A stretch of DNA of 64,000 nt from Bradyrhizobium sp. 190 (GTDB lineage: Bacteria; Pseudomonadota; Alphaproteobacteria; Rhizobiales; Xanthobacteraceae), in contig NZ_JADPJL010000012.1 in the NCBI RefSeq assembly GCF_023073415.1, positions 818,501 through 882,500 on the forward strand, written 5' to 3'. The notes beneath the pieces were generated by a model. The model searched no databases. It was not told where the DNA came from and saw only the letters and a program-made list of their open reading frames with translations. The translations under genes and the position numbers were made by a program. Below are positions 1-8,938 of the stretch, in pieces (the first letter of the stretch is position 1; every line of letters starts with the position of its first letter).

Positions 1-87
1 GGTCGATACGCGAGACCTTAGCCGAGCGATTTCCGTTTCGCCTTAAAAAGCCTGGTTAAGGAGAGGTCACCCGCCCTGGATCTCCCG

Positions 88-131
88 GCATGATTGACAA
101 GACCTTGGCACGCATGATTGACGAGACCTTG
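88..131. repeat. Two-copy imperfect direct repeat upstream of pmbA
   Basis: Two 20-base copies (88-107 and 112-131) differ at one base and start 24 bases apart. Each contains a TTGAC(A/G) hexamer resembling a sigma-70 -35 box. No convincing -10 box follows at 16-18 bases. It may be an upstream control element for the pmbA operon or a simple local duplication. The rest of positions 1-254 shows no gene. Confidence 0.5.
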
Positions 132-254
132 CGCAAATGCCGAAAATGTTTGGCATTCGGTGGCGCAAAATGCTTGAAATCCCTGTGAATCAGGCACATC
201 TGGTGGGTCTGCCGCTTTGCGCCCAAGCCCCTTCAATTGTCAGGGATTTTGTTT

Positions 255-1655
255 GTGAACTCTTCACCATCCACCGCTTCGCCGCTTTCGCAGGCTCCCG
301 CAACCTCCGACCTGTTCGATCAATCGGCGCTCTCGACGCTGGCGCAGCGACTGGTCGAGGCCGCCAAGCGCGCGGGCGCGGACGCCGCCGACGCGGTTGC
401 GATGCGCGGCGTCTCGCAAGGCGTCGAAGTGCGTGATGGCCGGGTCGAGGAATCCGAGCGCTCCGAAGGCGACGATGTCGGATTGCGCGTATTGGTCGGA
501 CAACGCCAGGCCGTGGTCTCGACCAACGATATTTCCGGCGATGGCATTGGAAAGCTCGCCGAGCGGGCGGTCGCGATGGCCCGTGTCGCGCCCGACGACA
601 AATATGTCGGTCTCGCCGATCCCTCGCTGCTGGCGCGCGACTTCGCCGATCTCGATCTGCTCGATCGCGAAGTTCCCTCGACGTCCGAACTCGAACGCCG
701 CGCCTGCGAAGCGGAAGCCGCGGGCCTTGCGGTCAAGGGCGTGACCAAATCAGGCAGCGCATCCGCCTCGAGCGGCATCGGCGGCATGGTGCTGGTGACC
801 TCGACCGGCTTCCACGGCTCATATTTGCGCTCCAGCCATGGCATCTCGATGACCGCGATATCGGGCGAAGGCACGAGCATGGAGCGCGATTACGATTTCA
901 CCTCGGCCCCGCACGCCTCCGACCTGGCTACGCCTGAAAGCGTTGGCCGGAAGGCGGGCGAGCGCACCGTGGCGCGGTCCAATCCACGCAAGGTCGAAAC
1001 CTGCAAGGTGCCGGTCGTGTACGATCCCCGGGTGTCGGGATCGCTGGTCGGCCATCTCGTCGGCGCCATCAACGGCGCCTCGATCGCGCGCAAGACCAGC
1101 TTTTTGAAAGACCGGATGGGCGAGCAGCTGTTCGCGAAGAACATCCGCATCATCGACGATCCCTTGCGGGTGCGCGGCCTACGGTCGCAGACCTTCGACG
1201 CCGAAGGCGTCAAGGTGAAGAAGACCGCGTTGATCGACGAGGGGGTGTTGACCACCTGGCTGCTCGATTGTGCGACCGCGCGCGAACTCGGGCTGGTCAC
1301 GACCGGACATGCCCATCGCGGCGTCTCGTCCTCGCCGTCGCCGGGATCGTATAATCTGCATCTCGAGCCCGGCGAGATGACGCCGAAGGAGCTGATCTCC
1401 GACATCAAGCAGGGATTTTACGTCACTGACCTGATCGGTTCCGGCGTCAACGGCGTGACCGGTGACTACAGCCGCGGCGCCTCCGGCTTCTGGATCGAGA
1501 ACGGCGAGATTACTTACCCCGTCAGCGAAGTGACGATCGCAGGCCATCTATTGCCGATGTTCAAATCGCTGGTTCCCGCTAACGACCTGGAATTCCGCTA
1601 CGGCGTCAACGCGCCGACGCTGCGCATCGAGGGCCTGACGCTTGGCGGACGCTGA
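255..1655 (+). CDS. pmbA: TldE/PmbA family metalloprotease subunit
   Basis: A 466-residue TldD/PmbA (TldE) family protein. In other bacteria TldE pairs with TldD to process small peptides such as microcin B17 and to degrade CcdA; TldD carries the metal site and TldE lacks it, as here, where no HExxxH is seen. The N-terminal domain contains the EVRDGRVEESERSEGDDVGLR segment and the C-terminal half has GSYNLHLEPG and SGVNGVTGDYSRGASGFWIE, both typical of the family. I chose GTG at 255 because an AGGGA ribosome site precedes it; a TTG at 237 is also in frame. The stop overlaps the next gene by 14 bases, suggesting one operon. No tldD is in the window. Confidence 0.93.
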   Translation: MNSSPSTASPLSQAPATSDLFDQSALSTLAQRLVEAAKRAGADAADAVAMRGVSQGVEVRDGRVEESERSEGDDVGLRVLVGQRQAVVSTNDISGDGIGKLAERAVAMARVAPDDKYVGLADPSLLARDFADLDLLDREVPSTSELERRACEAEAAGLAVKGVTKSGSASASSGIGGMVLVTSTGFHGSYLRSSHGISMTAISGEGTSMERDYDFTSAPHASDLATPESVGRKAGERTVARSNPRKVETCKVPVVYDPRVSGSLVGHLVGAINGASIARKTSFLKDRMGEQLFAKNIRIIDDPLRVRGLRSQTFDAEGVKVKKTALIDEGVLTTWLLDCATARELGLVTTGHAHRGVSSSPSPGSYNLHLEPGEMTPKELISDIKQGFYVTDLIGSGVNGVTGDYSRGASGFWIENGEITYPVSEVTIAGHLLPMFKSLVPANDLEFRYGVNAPTLRIEGLTLGGR

Positions 1656-2451
1656 TATCGCCGAAGCGATCTGGGCGCGCGACGCCGCGCTGTTGCGGGG
1701 CACCGTGCGCGAGGCTGGCGCGCTGGCCTTGTCGCTATTTCGCACCGAGCTGAAGAACTGGACCAAGGGCGCCTCGTCGCCGGTCTCCGAGGCCGACATC
1801 GCCGTCAACGACCTCGTCGAAAGCCGGCTGCGTGCGGCGACGCCGGATTATGGCTGGCTGTCGGAAGAGAGCGTCGACGACGATACGCGTCTCGGCAAGG
1901 AGCTGGTCTGGATCGTCGATCCGATCGACGGCACCCGTGCCTATCTCGCCGGCCGCGAAGACTGGTGTGTCAGCGTGGCGCTGGTCGCAGGCGCCACGCC
2001 GGTACTGGCGGCGGTGTTCGCACCCGCGACCGACGAATTCTTCTTCGCGATCCGCGGTCAGGGCACCACGCGCAACCAAAGGCCGGTTTATGCCACTGAG
2101 GGCACCGAGCTCGATTTTTCCCGCATGGCCGGCCCGAAGCCGCTGGTGCAGCGGCTGAGTTCGTCACCGGATGAGATCACGCTGCATCCGCGAATCGGAT
2201 CGCTGGCGCTTCGGCTGTGCCGGGTCGCCGACGGTAGCCTCGATGCCGCTTTTGCAGGCGGCCAAAGCCGCGACTGGGATCTTGCGGCGGCGAATTTGAT
2301 CGTGCAGGAAGCGAATGGTAGAATGACTGCGCTCTCGGGGGATGCGATTGAGTATAATCGCCGGGAGGTGGTGCACGGGGTGCTGGTGGCGGCGGGACAG
2401 GATCGACATGCGCGCATTGTCGAGCATTTCCGAAATCGTCCGCTGCCCTGA
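1642..2451 (+). CDS. Inositol monophosphatase-family phosphatase (CysQ-like)
   Basis: A 269-residue Mg-dependent, Li-sensitive phosphatase-fold enzyme. Metal-binding motif WIVDPIDGTRAYLAG lies at about residues 90-104, the upstream acidic pair in LSEES at 73-77, and the second signature DWDLAAANLI near 210. These are shared by inositol monophosphatase and 3'(2'),5'-bisphosphate nucleotidase (CysQ). The family is certain, the substrate is not; a CysQ role (removing PAP from sulfate assimilation) is the commoner assignment for such a gene. The TTG start has GAGGG about nine bases upstream and overlaps pmbA, so translation is probably coupled. Confidence 0.85.
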   Translation: MADADIAEAIWARDAALLRGTVREAGALALSLFRTELKNWTKGASSPVSEADIAVNDLVESRLRAATPDYGWLSEESVDDDTRLGKELVWIVDPIDGTRAYLAGREDWCVSVALVAGATPVLAAVFAPATDEFFFAIRGQGTTRNQRPVYATEGTELDFSRMAGPKPLVQRLSSSPDEITLHPRIGSLALRLCRVADGSLDAAFAGGQSRDWDLAAANLIVQEANGRMTALSGDAIEYNRREVVHGVLVAAGQDRHARIVEHFRNRPLP

Positions 2452-2544
2452 ATCGGTCGAAATCCGTGCCACAATTCATTCCGTCCACATCGCGATATCA
2501 GCTATCGCTTCTGCTTGCCGGGCACCTCGTTAGGAAAGACCAAC

Positions 2545-2793
2545 ATGCCAGATAGTGCCCCGCAACAATTGCTGCATCTCGTCATCGGCGGCGAGCTGAC
2601 CGATCTCGAACACGTCACATTCAAGGACCTCGACCAGGTCGACATCGTCGGCGTATATCCCAATTACGCATCCGCTCACGCGGCCTGGAAGGCGAAGGCG
2701 CAGCAGACCGTGGACAACGCCCACATGCGCTACTTCGTGGTTCACCTCCACCGGTTGCTCGATCCAGGTCAAGACACGAAGTCCTCTGGTTAA
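2545..2793 (+). CDS. DUF4170 domain protein
   Basis: A small 82-residue soluble protein with an opening strand QLLHLVIGGEL and a repeated pattern around DIVGVYPNYASAHAAWKAKAQ, which matches the alphaproteobacterial DUF4170 family. No function is established. It sits between the phosphatase gene and lipid A/Kdo genes, and its close spacing (12 bases to the next start) suggests co-transcription with waaA and lpxK. ATG at 2545 is preferred over an in-frame start at 2515 because AGGAAAG lies just upstream. Confidence 0.8.
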   Translation: MPDSAPQQLLHLVIGGELTDLEHVTFKDLDQVDIVGVYPNYASAHAAWKAKAQQTVDNAHMRYFVVHLHRLLDPGQDTKSSG

Positions 2794-2805
2794 GAAGTCC
2801 TGCAG

Positions 2806-3519
2806 TTGAAACGATTCCTTCGCGATTTGCTGCGCAGCACCTGGGTTCAGCGCGCGCTGGGTGTGCTCGCGGCCGAATATCTGCGGCTGGTCTGGCTGAC
2901 CAACCGCTTCAGCTATGATCCGGCCGACGTCTATGAGCGGGTCGAGCCGGAGATGCCGGCGATCTTCGCGTTCTGGCACGGCCAGCATTTCATGACGCCG
3001 TTCATCAAGACCAAGGACAGCCACCGTGCCAAGGTGCTGATCTCACGGCATCGCGACGGCGAATTCAACGCCATCGCCGCCGAGCGGCTCGGCATCGGAA
3101 CCATCAGAGGTTCCGGCGATCATGGCGGCGCCTTTCACCGCAAGGGCGGCGTAGGCGCGTTCCGGGAGATGCTGCAGGCGCTGGAAGACAAGTGGAACGT
3201 CGCCACGACCGCCGACGTGCCGAAGCGTGCGCGGGTGGTGGGACTCGGCATCATCATGCTGGCGCGAGAGTCCGGCCGGCCGATCATGCCGTTTGCAATG
3301 GTGACCTCCAGGTTCATCCGGTTGAAGAATTGGGATTCTTCAACCATCAATTTGCCATTCGGGCGCGGTGCGGTGGTCGGCATTGAACATGTATACGTGC
3401 CGCCGGATGCCGATGCCGAGACTATGGAAAAGCTGCGTCTTCAGGTAGAAGCTTATCTGAACGAAGCGACCCGTCGCGCCTATGCGGCCGTCGGGCGTCC
3501 GGAGGCCGCTCTTGGCTAA
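2806..3519 (+). CDS. DUF374 lysophospholipid acyltransferase-like protein
   Basis: A 237-residue protein of the DUF374 branch of acyltransferases, commonly found beside waaA. FAFWHGQHFMTPF (about residues 50-62) holds the catalytic-type histidine, followed by a RGSGDHGGAFHRKGG segment. The usual DGPRGP-type motif is represented by TTADVPKRARVVGLG. The N-terminus is hydrophobic/amphipathic, consistent with inner-membrane association. It probably acylates a lipid in the envelope pathway, but substrate is unknown. The TTG start lacks a strong ribosome site, and the end overlaps waaA, indicating coupling. Confidence 0.82.
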   Translation: MKRFLRDLLRSTWVQRALGVLAAEYLRLVWLTNRFSYDPADVYERVEPEMPAIFAFWHGQHFMTPFIKTKDSHRAKVLISRHRDGEFNAIAAERLGIGTIRGSGDHGGAFHRKGGVGAFREMLQALEDKWNVATTADVPKRARVVGLGIIMLARESGRPIMPFAMVTSRFIRLKNWDSSTINLPFGRGAVVGIEHVYVPPDADAETMEKLRLQVEAYLNEATRRAYAAVGRPEAALG

Positions 3520-4816
3520 TTCGCTGCCGATGACGCTGCGCGTCTACCGGAAACTGTCGTCCGCGATGGTGCCGCTGTCGCCAGCGTTGATCAGCCGGCG
3601 GTTGAAGCTCGGCAAGGAAGACCCGGCGCGGGTCGGCGAACGCCGCGGTCTGAGCGTCGATATCCGGCCCACCGGGCCGCTGGTGTGGATTCACGGCGCC
3701 AGCGTCGGCGAAGTGCTGGCGGCGGCGGCGCTGATCGAGCGGCTGCGGGCCTTGAACCTGCGCATCCTCGTGACCTCGGGCACAGTGACCTCGGCCGCGA
3801 TCGTCGCCAAGCGGTTCCCATCTGACGTCATCCACCAGTATGTGCCGTATGATTCGCCGCGTTACGTCGCGCGATTTCTCGATCACTGGCGGCCCTCGCT
3901 GGCGCTGTTCATCGAATCCGACCTGTGGCCGAACCTGATCCTGTCGAGCGCCGCGCGGCGGCTGCCGATGGTGCTGATCAACGGACGGATGTCGCAGCGC
4001 TCGTTTCCGCGCTGGCAGCGGGTCCAAGGGACCATCTCGGCGTTGCTCGACAAGTTCGACGTCTGCCTGGCGCAGTCGCAGACCGATGCGGATCGCTTTG
4101 CGACGCTGGGCAGCCGCAACGTCATGGTCACGGGAAACCTCAAGCTCGACGTTCCCGCCCCGCCGGCCGATGGCAACAAGCTGGATGTGCTGATGTCGAT
4201 GACGCGCGGCCGCCCCGTGGTGGTCGCGGCCTCCACGCATCCCGGTGAAGAAGAAATCCTGACGGAAACACACCGGACGCTTGCCGGCTATTTTCCAAAG
4301 CTGTTGACCGTGATCGTGCCCCGGCATCCCGATCGCGGCGAGGCCATTGCGCGCATGATCGCAGCTTCCGGCCTCAATCCGACCCTGCGCTCGCACGAGG
4401 ACTTGCCCACCGCCACAACCGACATCTATGTCGCCGACACCATGGGCGAACTGGGGTTGTTCTACCGGCTTGCGCCGATCGTGTTCATGGGCGGATCGCT
4501 GGTCAAGCATGGCGGGCAGAATCCGATCGAGGCGATCAAGCTCGGTGCGTCGGTCATTCACGGCCCCCACGTCTTCAATTTCACCGACGTCTATGAAGCC
4601 CTCGATTCCGCCGGCGGCGCGCGGCAGGCCGATACGCAGGAAGCGCTGGTCAAGCATTTCGGGCAGATGCTCGCCGATCCCAAGGCGCGCGAAGCGGTGC
4701 TCACCGCGTCCGAGCGCGTGGTCGGCCAGCTCGGCGGCGCGCTGGAGCGCACGCTCAGCTCGCTCGAGCCGTATTTGCTGCAATTGCGGATCGAGATGGG
4801 AGCCGCCAATGCGTGA
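3512..4816 (+). CDS. waaA: 3-deoxy-D-manno-octulosonic acid (Kdo) transferase
   Basis: The GT-B glycosyltransferase that adds Kdo to lipid IV-A at the cytoplasmic face of the inner membrane, 434 residues. Key features are WIHGASVGE (acceptor-side catalytic acid region), ALFIESDLWPN, GNLKLD, AASTHPGEEE, and the C-terminal sugar-nucleotide-binding FMGGSLVKHGGQNPIEA. The TTG start at 3512 has GGAGG about seven bases upstream and overlaps the acyltransferase stop by eight bases; an ATG at 3530 is an alternative. It overlaps lpxK by eight bases, so the Kdo and 4'-kinase steps are translationally linked. Confidence 0.95.
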   Translation: MANSLPMTLRVYRKLSSAMVPLSPALISRRLKLGKEDPARVGERRGLSVDIRPTGPLVWIHGASVGEVLAAAALIERLRALNLRILVTSGTVTSAAIVAKRFPSDVIHQYVPYDSPRYVARFLDHWRPSLALFIESDLWPNLILSSAARRLPMVLINGRMSQRSFPRWQRVQGTISALLDKFDVCLAQSQTDADRFATLGSRNVMVTGNLKLDVPAPPADGNKLDVLMSMTRGRPVVVAASTHPGEEEILTETHRTLAGYFPKLLTVIVPRHPDRGEAIARMIAASGLNPTLRSHEDLPTATTDIYVADTMGELGLFYRLAPIVFMGGSLVKHGGQNPIEAIKLGASVIHGPHVFNFTDVYEALDSAGGARQADTQEALVKHFGQMLADPKAREAVLTASERVVGQLGGALERTLSSLEPYLLQLRIEMGAANA

Positions 4817-5810
4817 GCCGGGCTTCTGGCACGGCCCGGCCTCGCTCAACGCGCATCTCCTGAAACCGCTCGCCGCCCTCTATGGCGCCATCGCTGCAAA
4901 GCGCCTGCAGCGCAAGGGATTGAATGCCGGCATTCCGGTGCTCTGCGTCGGCAATTATCACGTCGGCGGCGCTGGCAAGACGCCGACCGTTCTGGCGCTG
5001 GCCAAACTGCTGCGCGAACTCGGTGAGACGCCGGTGGTGCTCAGCCGCGGCTATGGCGGGAAGTTAGGTGGCCCGGTCAGGGTCGATCCCATCAGGCACG
5101 CGGCTTCCGATGTCGGCGACGAGCCCTTGATGCTGGCAAGCGCGCTCCCGGTGGTGGTGTCGCGCAAGCGGGCGGAGGGCGTGCCGCTGGCGCGCGCGCA
5201 AGGCGCGACCGTAATCCTGATGGACGACGGTTTTCAGAGCCCGGCGGTCGTCAAGGATGCATCCCTGATCGTGATCGACAGCGAGCGCGGGCTCGGCAAC
5301 GGGCAGGTGTTTCCCGCCGGCCCCCTGCGTGCGCCGTTGCGGCCGCAACTGGCGCGCACCGACGCGCTCATCATCGTCGGCAACGGCAGTGCTGCTGCTT
5401 CGGTGGCGACGGAGATCGCGGCGCAAGGCAAGCCGGTGCTAGCAGCACATCTGAAGCCGGATGCGGCGCAGGTCGCACAGCTTCGGGGCAAGCGCGTGCT
5501 GGCGTTTGCCGGCATCGGCGATCCCACGCGATTCTTCAACACGCTGCGCGCCAGCGGCATCGAAGTGGCCGGGCAGCGCGCCTTCGCCGATCATCATGCG
5601 TATTCGCAAGCCGAGATCGAAAGCCTGATCGCCGAGGCCAAACGCGATGGCCTGACACTGGTGACGACGGAAAAGGATCTGGCGCGCTTAAGGGATTGGT
5701 CGCAGCAAATCGTGCCGTTCCCTGTGACGCTGGAGTTCAGCGATCCCGTGCAGTTGCGGAAGTTCGTCGCCGACCGGTTATTCAAAGCGCGAGAGAGGAA
5801 AGAACCGTAG
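4809..5810 (+). CDS. lpxK: Tetraacyldisaccharide 4'-kinase
   Basis: LpxK, 333 residues, phosphorylates the 4' position of the lipid A precursor to give lipid IV-A, the substrate for WaaA encoded just upstream. The Walker A motif GNYHVGGAGKTPT is at about residues 48-60, followed by VVLSRGYGG, the Walker-B-like VILMDDGFQSP, and the C-terminal FADHHAYS and LVTTEKDLARL, all characteristic of the family. The ATG overlaps the end of waaA. The TAG stop codon is formed by the left end of an intergenic palindromic repeat, meaning the repeat abuts or has replaced the original gene end. Confidence 0.96.
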   Translation: MREPGFWHGPASLNAHLLKPLAALYGAIAAKRLQRKGLNAGIPVLCVGNYHVGGAGKTPTVLALAKLLRELGETPVVLSRGYGGKLGGPVRVDPIRHAASDVGDEPLMLASALPVVVSRKRAEGVPLARAQGATVILMDDGFQSPAVVKDASLIVIDSERGLGNGQVFPAGPLRAPLRPQLARTDALIIVGNGSAAASVATEIAAQGKPVLAAHLKPDAAQVAQLRGKRVLAFAGIGDPTRFFNTLRASGIEVAGQRAFADHHAYSQAEIESLIAEAKRDGLTLVTTEKDLARLRDWSQQIVPFPVTLEFSDPVQLRKFVADRLFKARERKEP

Positions 5811-5892
5811 GGTGGGCAAAGCGAAGCGTGCCCACCATTCACGGACGACTGTGCAAGACATGGTGGGCACGCTTCGCTTTGCCCACCCTACG
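5806..5892. repeat. Palindromic intergenic repeat, family A copy 1
   Basis: A long inverted repeat whose arms begin GTAGGGTGGGCAAAGCGAAG and end with the complement. The arms pair over about 35 bases around a short centre, so the RNA would form a strong hairpin. Other copies lie at 10231, 15940 and 62042. The left arm supplies the lpxK stop codon. It may act as a terminator between lpxK and the opposing DUF2093 gene. Confidence 0.9.
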
Positions 5893-5907
5893 AAACTACA
5901 ATAACGC

Positions 5908-6141
5908 TCAGCCCTGCGACTTCAGCGCGCCGGGAAAGTGCCGCTGCAGCACGGCGGTCGGAACCGAATAGGCCTCCTGCAGGTCGACGCTCCAGTACTT
6001 CAATTCGTCGAGCGGGATCCGCACGTCGGTGATGGCGCAGCGCACATAGGTTCCGGGCGAGATCACGCGGAAATCGCCGTCCAGATATTGCACCTGCGCT
6101 TCGCCATGGCCCGAGGGCCCGAATTTATTAAGCACCGTCAA
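5908..6141 (-). CDS. DUF2093 domain protein
   Basis: A 77-residue protein matching the alphaproteobacterial DUF2093 family: GEAQVQYLDGDFRVISPGTYVRCAITD followed by IPLDELKYWSVDLQEAY. Function is unknown. It has no signal peptide or membrane segment. The start is uncertain: TTG at 6141, or GTG at 6135, which has GGAG at better spacing. It is transcribed toward lpxK and separated from it only by the family A repeat. It has no operon partner. Confidence 0.8.
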   Translation of the reverse strand: MTVLNKFGPSGHGEAQVQYLDGDFRVISPGTYVRCAITDVRIPLDELKYWSVDLQEAYSVPTAVLQRHFPGALKSQG

Positions 6142-6320
6142 ACTCTCCGATTGGCCGCGCGCGGGCTGGTCCTAAGTATATTTTCCAATATTCGATCTAT
6201 CATAAATAGGTCGTACTGTCCGCCCCGGAAACTGACCTACTTGTGATGATTTTGTGCCGACCTGCATGATAGCGTGAATTTTACCGTGCCCGCAGCGTGA
6301 TACCGATCCGACAGAGACCG

Positions 6321-7154
6321 ATGCGCCTGTTGTCAGCAACGCTATTCCTGACGCTGCTTGCTGCGGCCTGCACCGCCGGTGCCGCGCCGTTGCCGGCACC
6401 GCGCCAGGTCGATATCCCGGCGACCGGTCTGACCCTGCATGCCCAGCTCTACAAGCCGGATGGCGACGGTCCGTTTCCCACCGTGATCGCGCTGCATGGT
6501 TGCGGCGGATTGGGCGGGCAGTCCGAGCCGGTGCAGCCGCGCTACCGCGACTGGGCTGAACAGCTATTGAAGACCGGCCACGCGGTGCTGCTGCCGGACA
6601 GTTACGGTTCGCGGGAGCTCGGTCCGCAATGCCGCGACAAGGAGCGCCGTGTGCTCGCCCGCCGCGAGCGGGTGGCCGATGTCAATGCATCGCGGAAATG
6701 GCTGTTGCAGCAACCCTGGGCCGCGCGTGATCGGATCAGCCTGATCGGTTGGGCGAACGGTGCCAGCACGGTGCTGTGGGCGGTGCGCCCGCAATCGTCC
6801 GCGCGCGGTATCGAGCCGGATTTCCGCTCGGCCATCGCATTCTATCCGGATTGCCGGATCTCCTCCGGCCTCGGCTGGAGCACGCGGGTGCCGACGCTGC
6901 TGCTGATCGGCGCGCAGGACGACGTCAGTTCGCCGTCAGCCTGCCGCCAGGTGGTGGAGGGCGCCCGCGGCCGCAGCGCGCTGGCGCAGATCGTGGTCTA
7001 TCCTGGCGCATCCCACGATTTCGACCTCGCCAACCTGCCGCTGCGGGCGATCGCAGGCTCCGACGCCGCGTTGCCCGAACGCGGTCATATCGGCACGGAT
7101 GCGGACGCGCGCAGGGACGCGCAACGGCGCGTCACGGAGTGGCTGGCGCGCTAG
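6321..7154 (+). CDS. Dienelactone hydrolase-family exported protein lacking the nucleophile
   Basis: A 277-residue alpha/beta-hydrolase of the dienelactone hydrolase / prolyl-oligopeptidase-like group. It starts with a signal sequence ([17 protein letters not shown]), possibly a lipoprotein signal with Cys at 17. The oxyanion region is [11 protein letters not shown]; candidate triad acid is in LLIGAQDD and the histidine in GASHDFD. At the nucleophile elbow the sequence reads GWANGAS, so residue 145 is Ala where Ser or Cys is expected. The protein may be non-catalytic or use another residue. ATG at 6321 is preferred because it opens the signal peptide; GTG at 6297 is in frame. Its TAG stop shares CTAG with the opposing xseA stop. 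Confidence 0.8.
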   Translation: MRLLSATLFLTLLAAACTAGAAPLPAPRQVDIPATGLTLHAQLYKPDGDGPFPTVIALHGCGGLGGQSEPVQPRYRDWAEQLLKTGHAVLLPDSYGSRELGPQCRDKERRVLARRERVADVNASRKWLLQQPWAARDRISLIGWANGASTVLWAVRPQSSARGIEPDFRSAIAFYPDCRISSGLGWSTRVPTLLLIGAQDDVSSPSACRQVVEGARGRSALAQIVVYPGASHDFDLANLPLRAIAGSDAALPERGHIGTDADARRDAQRRVTEWLAR

Positions 7155-8770
7155 AACAGGCTTCCCTGATCAACCGGCTTGGCCACGCGCTTCGGCGCCG
7201 CCGGCTTCTCCTCGCGCGGCGCCGCTTTCGGCGTACTCGCGGCGGGAGCCGTTGCCTGCGGCCGATCAGCATCCGCGGTAGCGCCGACGCGGCCGTCGGC
7301 GAATTCGATCGTCAGACGCGCGTTCGGCCCGATCGCGGCGGCCGCGTGCACGGCGTGGCCATGCTCGTCGCGCACCAGGGCAAAGCCGCGCGCGAGCACG
7401 CCGCGGTAGGACAGCGCCGACAACAATTGGCCGCTATGGGCGACGCGCGCGTCGAGACGCTGCAAAGCGGTCTCAATCGCGCGGCGGGCGCGCTCGGCCA
7501 GCCGTTGCGTGCGTTCGCGGTCTCGCGCGATGGCATTGCGCTGCGCCTGAGCGTTGGAGAGCTTTGAGGCCTTGAGCCTAACCTCGAGCCCGGCAAAGCG
7601 TTCGCGCCGGTTGCGCAGCAGGGCGCGGGCAGACAGCCTGATGCGTTCGCCCGATACCGTGAGGCGGTGATTGGCTTGGGCTACCTGTCCGCGCAAAACC
7701 TTCAGCGTCAGGCCGGCGCTGAGATGAGAAAAGCGGCGGTGATGGGCGTGCGTATTGGCCTTCAAGCCGCGGGGCAGGGCGGCGCTGAGATGATCCAGCC
7801 GCTGCCTCGGGATCGCGAGCAGTTCGCTCAAACCCGGCAGCGCGCGAGCGGCGGCGCGCAATTCATTGCGGCGGCTCTCCTGGCCGCGCTGCCAGCACAC
7901 CATCGTGCGCCGCGCCAGGCTTTCGACCTCGACGAACAATTCGCTGCGCACTGGGACCGCCATTTCGGCGGCGGCCGTCGGCGTCGGGGCGCGCTTGTCG
8001 GCCGCGAAATCGATCAGCGTGATATCGGTCTCGTGGCCGACGGCCGAGATCAGCGGAATCATGCTGTCGGCGGCGGCGCGGACCACGATCTCCTCGTTGA
8101 ACGACCACAGATCCTCCAGCGAGCCGCCGCCGCGCGCGACGATCAGCAAATCCGGCCGCGGAATCCGCCCCGCTTCGGGCAGCGCATTGAAGCCGCGGAT
8201 AGCCGCCGCTACCTGTTCGGCCGAGCCTTCCCCCTGCACCTTCACCGGCCACACCAGCACGCGGCGGGGAAAGCGATCCTCCAGCCGGTGCAAGATATCT
8301 CGAATGACCGCCCCCGTCGGCGAGGTGATCACGCCGATCACCTCCGGCAGCCAGGGCAGCAGTTGCTTGCGCGCCTCCTCGAACAGGCCTTCGGCCGCGA
8401 GCTTCCGCTTGCGCTCCTCCATCAGCGCCATCAGCGCACCAATGCCGGCGGGCTCCAGCGCTTCGATGACGATCTGGTATTTCGACGAGCCCGGGTAGGT
8501 CGTGAGCTTGCCGGTGGCGATGACCTCGAGCCCCTCCTGCGGCTTGAACCGCATCCGGGCGTGAGCGAACTTCCAGATCACCGCCTCGATCTTGGCGCTC
8601 TCGTCCTTCAGCGCGAAATAGCAGTGGCCGGAAGAGTGCGGCCCGCGGAAGCCGGAGATTTCGCCGCGGACGCGGACATGGCCGTAGGCGTCCTCCACCG
8701 TCCGTTTCAGGGCGGAGGACAGTTCCGAGACGGTGAATTCGGGCGCGTTGATCAGGTTCTCAGCAGGCAT
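7151..8770 (-). CDS. xseA: Exodeoxyribonuclease VII large subunit
   Basis: XseA, 539 residues, the catalytic large subunit of exonuclease VII, which degrades single-stranded DNA together with XseB (not seen here). The N-terminal OB-fold covers about residues 10-110 ([25 protein letters not shown]). The catalytic domain contains [42 protein letters not shown] and [28 protein letters not shown], all family hallmarks. A long coiled-coil follows and then an Ala/Pro/Lys-rich C-terminal tail (ending [11 protein letters not shown]) beyond the conserved core. The ATG at 8770 begins the conserved N-terminus; the open frame upstream overlaps purD and is not coding. Confidence 0.96.
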   Translation of the reverse strand: MPAENLINAPEFTVSELSSALKRTVEDAYGHVRVRGEISGFRGPHSSGHCYFALKDESAKIEAVIWKFAHARMRFKPQEGLEVIATGKLTTYPGSSKYQIVIEALEPAGIGALMALMEERKRKLAAEGLFEEARKQLLPWLPEVIGVITSPTGAVIRDILHRLEDRFPRRVLVWPVKVQGEGSAEQVAAAIRGFNALPEAGRIPRPDLLIVARGGGSLEDLWSFNEEIVVRAAADSMIPLISAVGHETDITLIDFAADKRAPTPTAAAEMAVPVRSELFVEVESLARRTMVCWQRGQESRRNELRAAARALPGLSELLAIPRQRLDHLSAALPRGLKANTHAHHRRFSHLSAGLTLKVLRGQVAQANHRLTVSGERIRLSARALLRNRRERFAGLEVRLKASKLSNAQAQRNAIARDRERTQRLAERARRAIETALQRLDARVAHSGQLLSALSYRGVLARGFALVRDEHGHAVHAAAAIGPNARLTIEFADGRVGATADADRPQATAPAASTPKAAPREEKPAAPKRVAKPVDQGSLF

Positions 8771-8938
8771 ATCAGGGCTTAGAATCGGCCTTTTCCGGCG
8801 CTTCCGCAAGGTGCTGAGGCCGTGACGGGGGGGTCGGGGCACATATCCACACAGGAATAGACACGTTGTTGCGGCTCGCTCCTGTCGTGCTAAACCGTCG
8901 CGCAATAGCCGGCAACCCTCCATTTGGCTGCACTCCCC

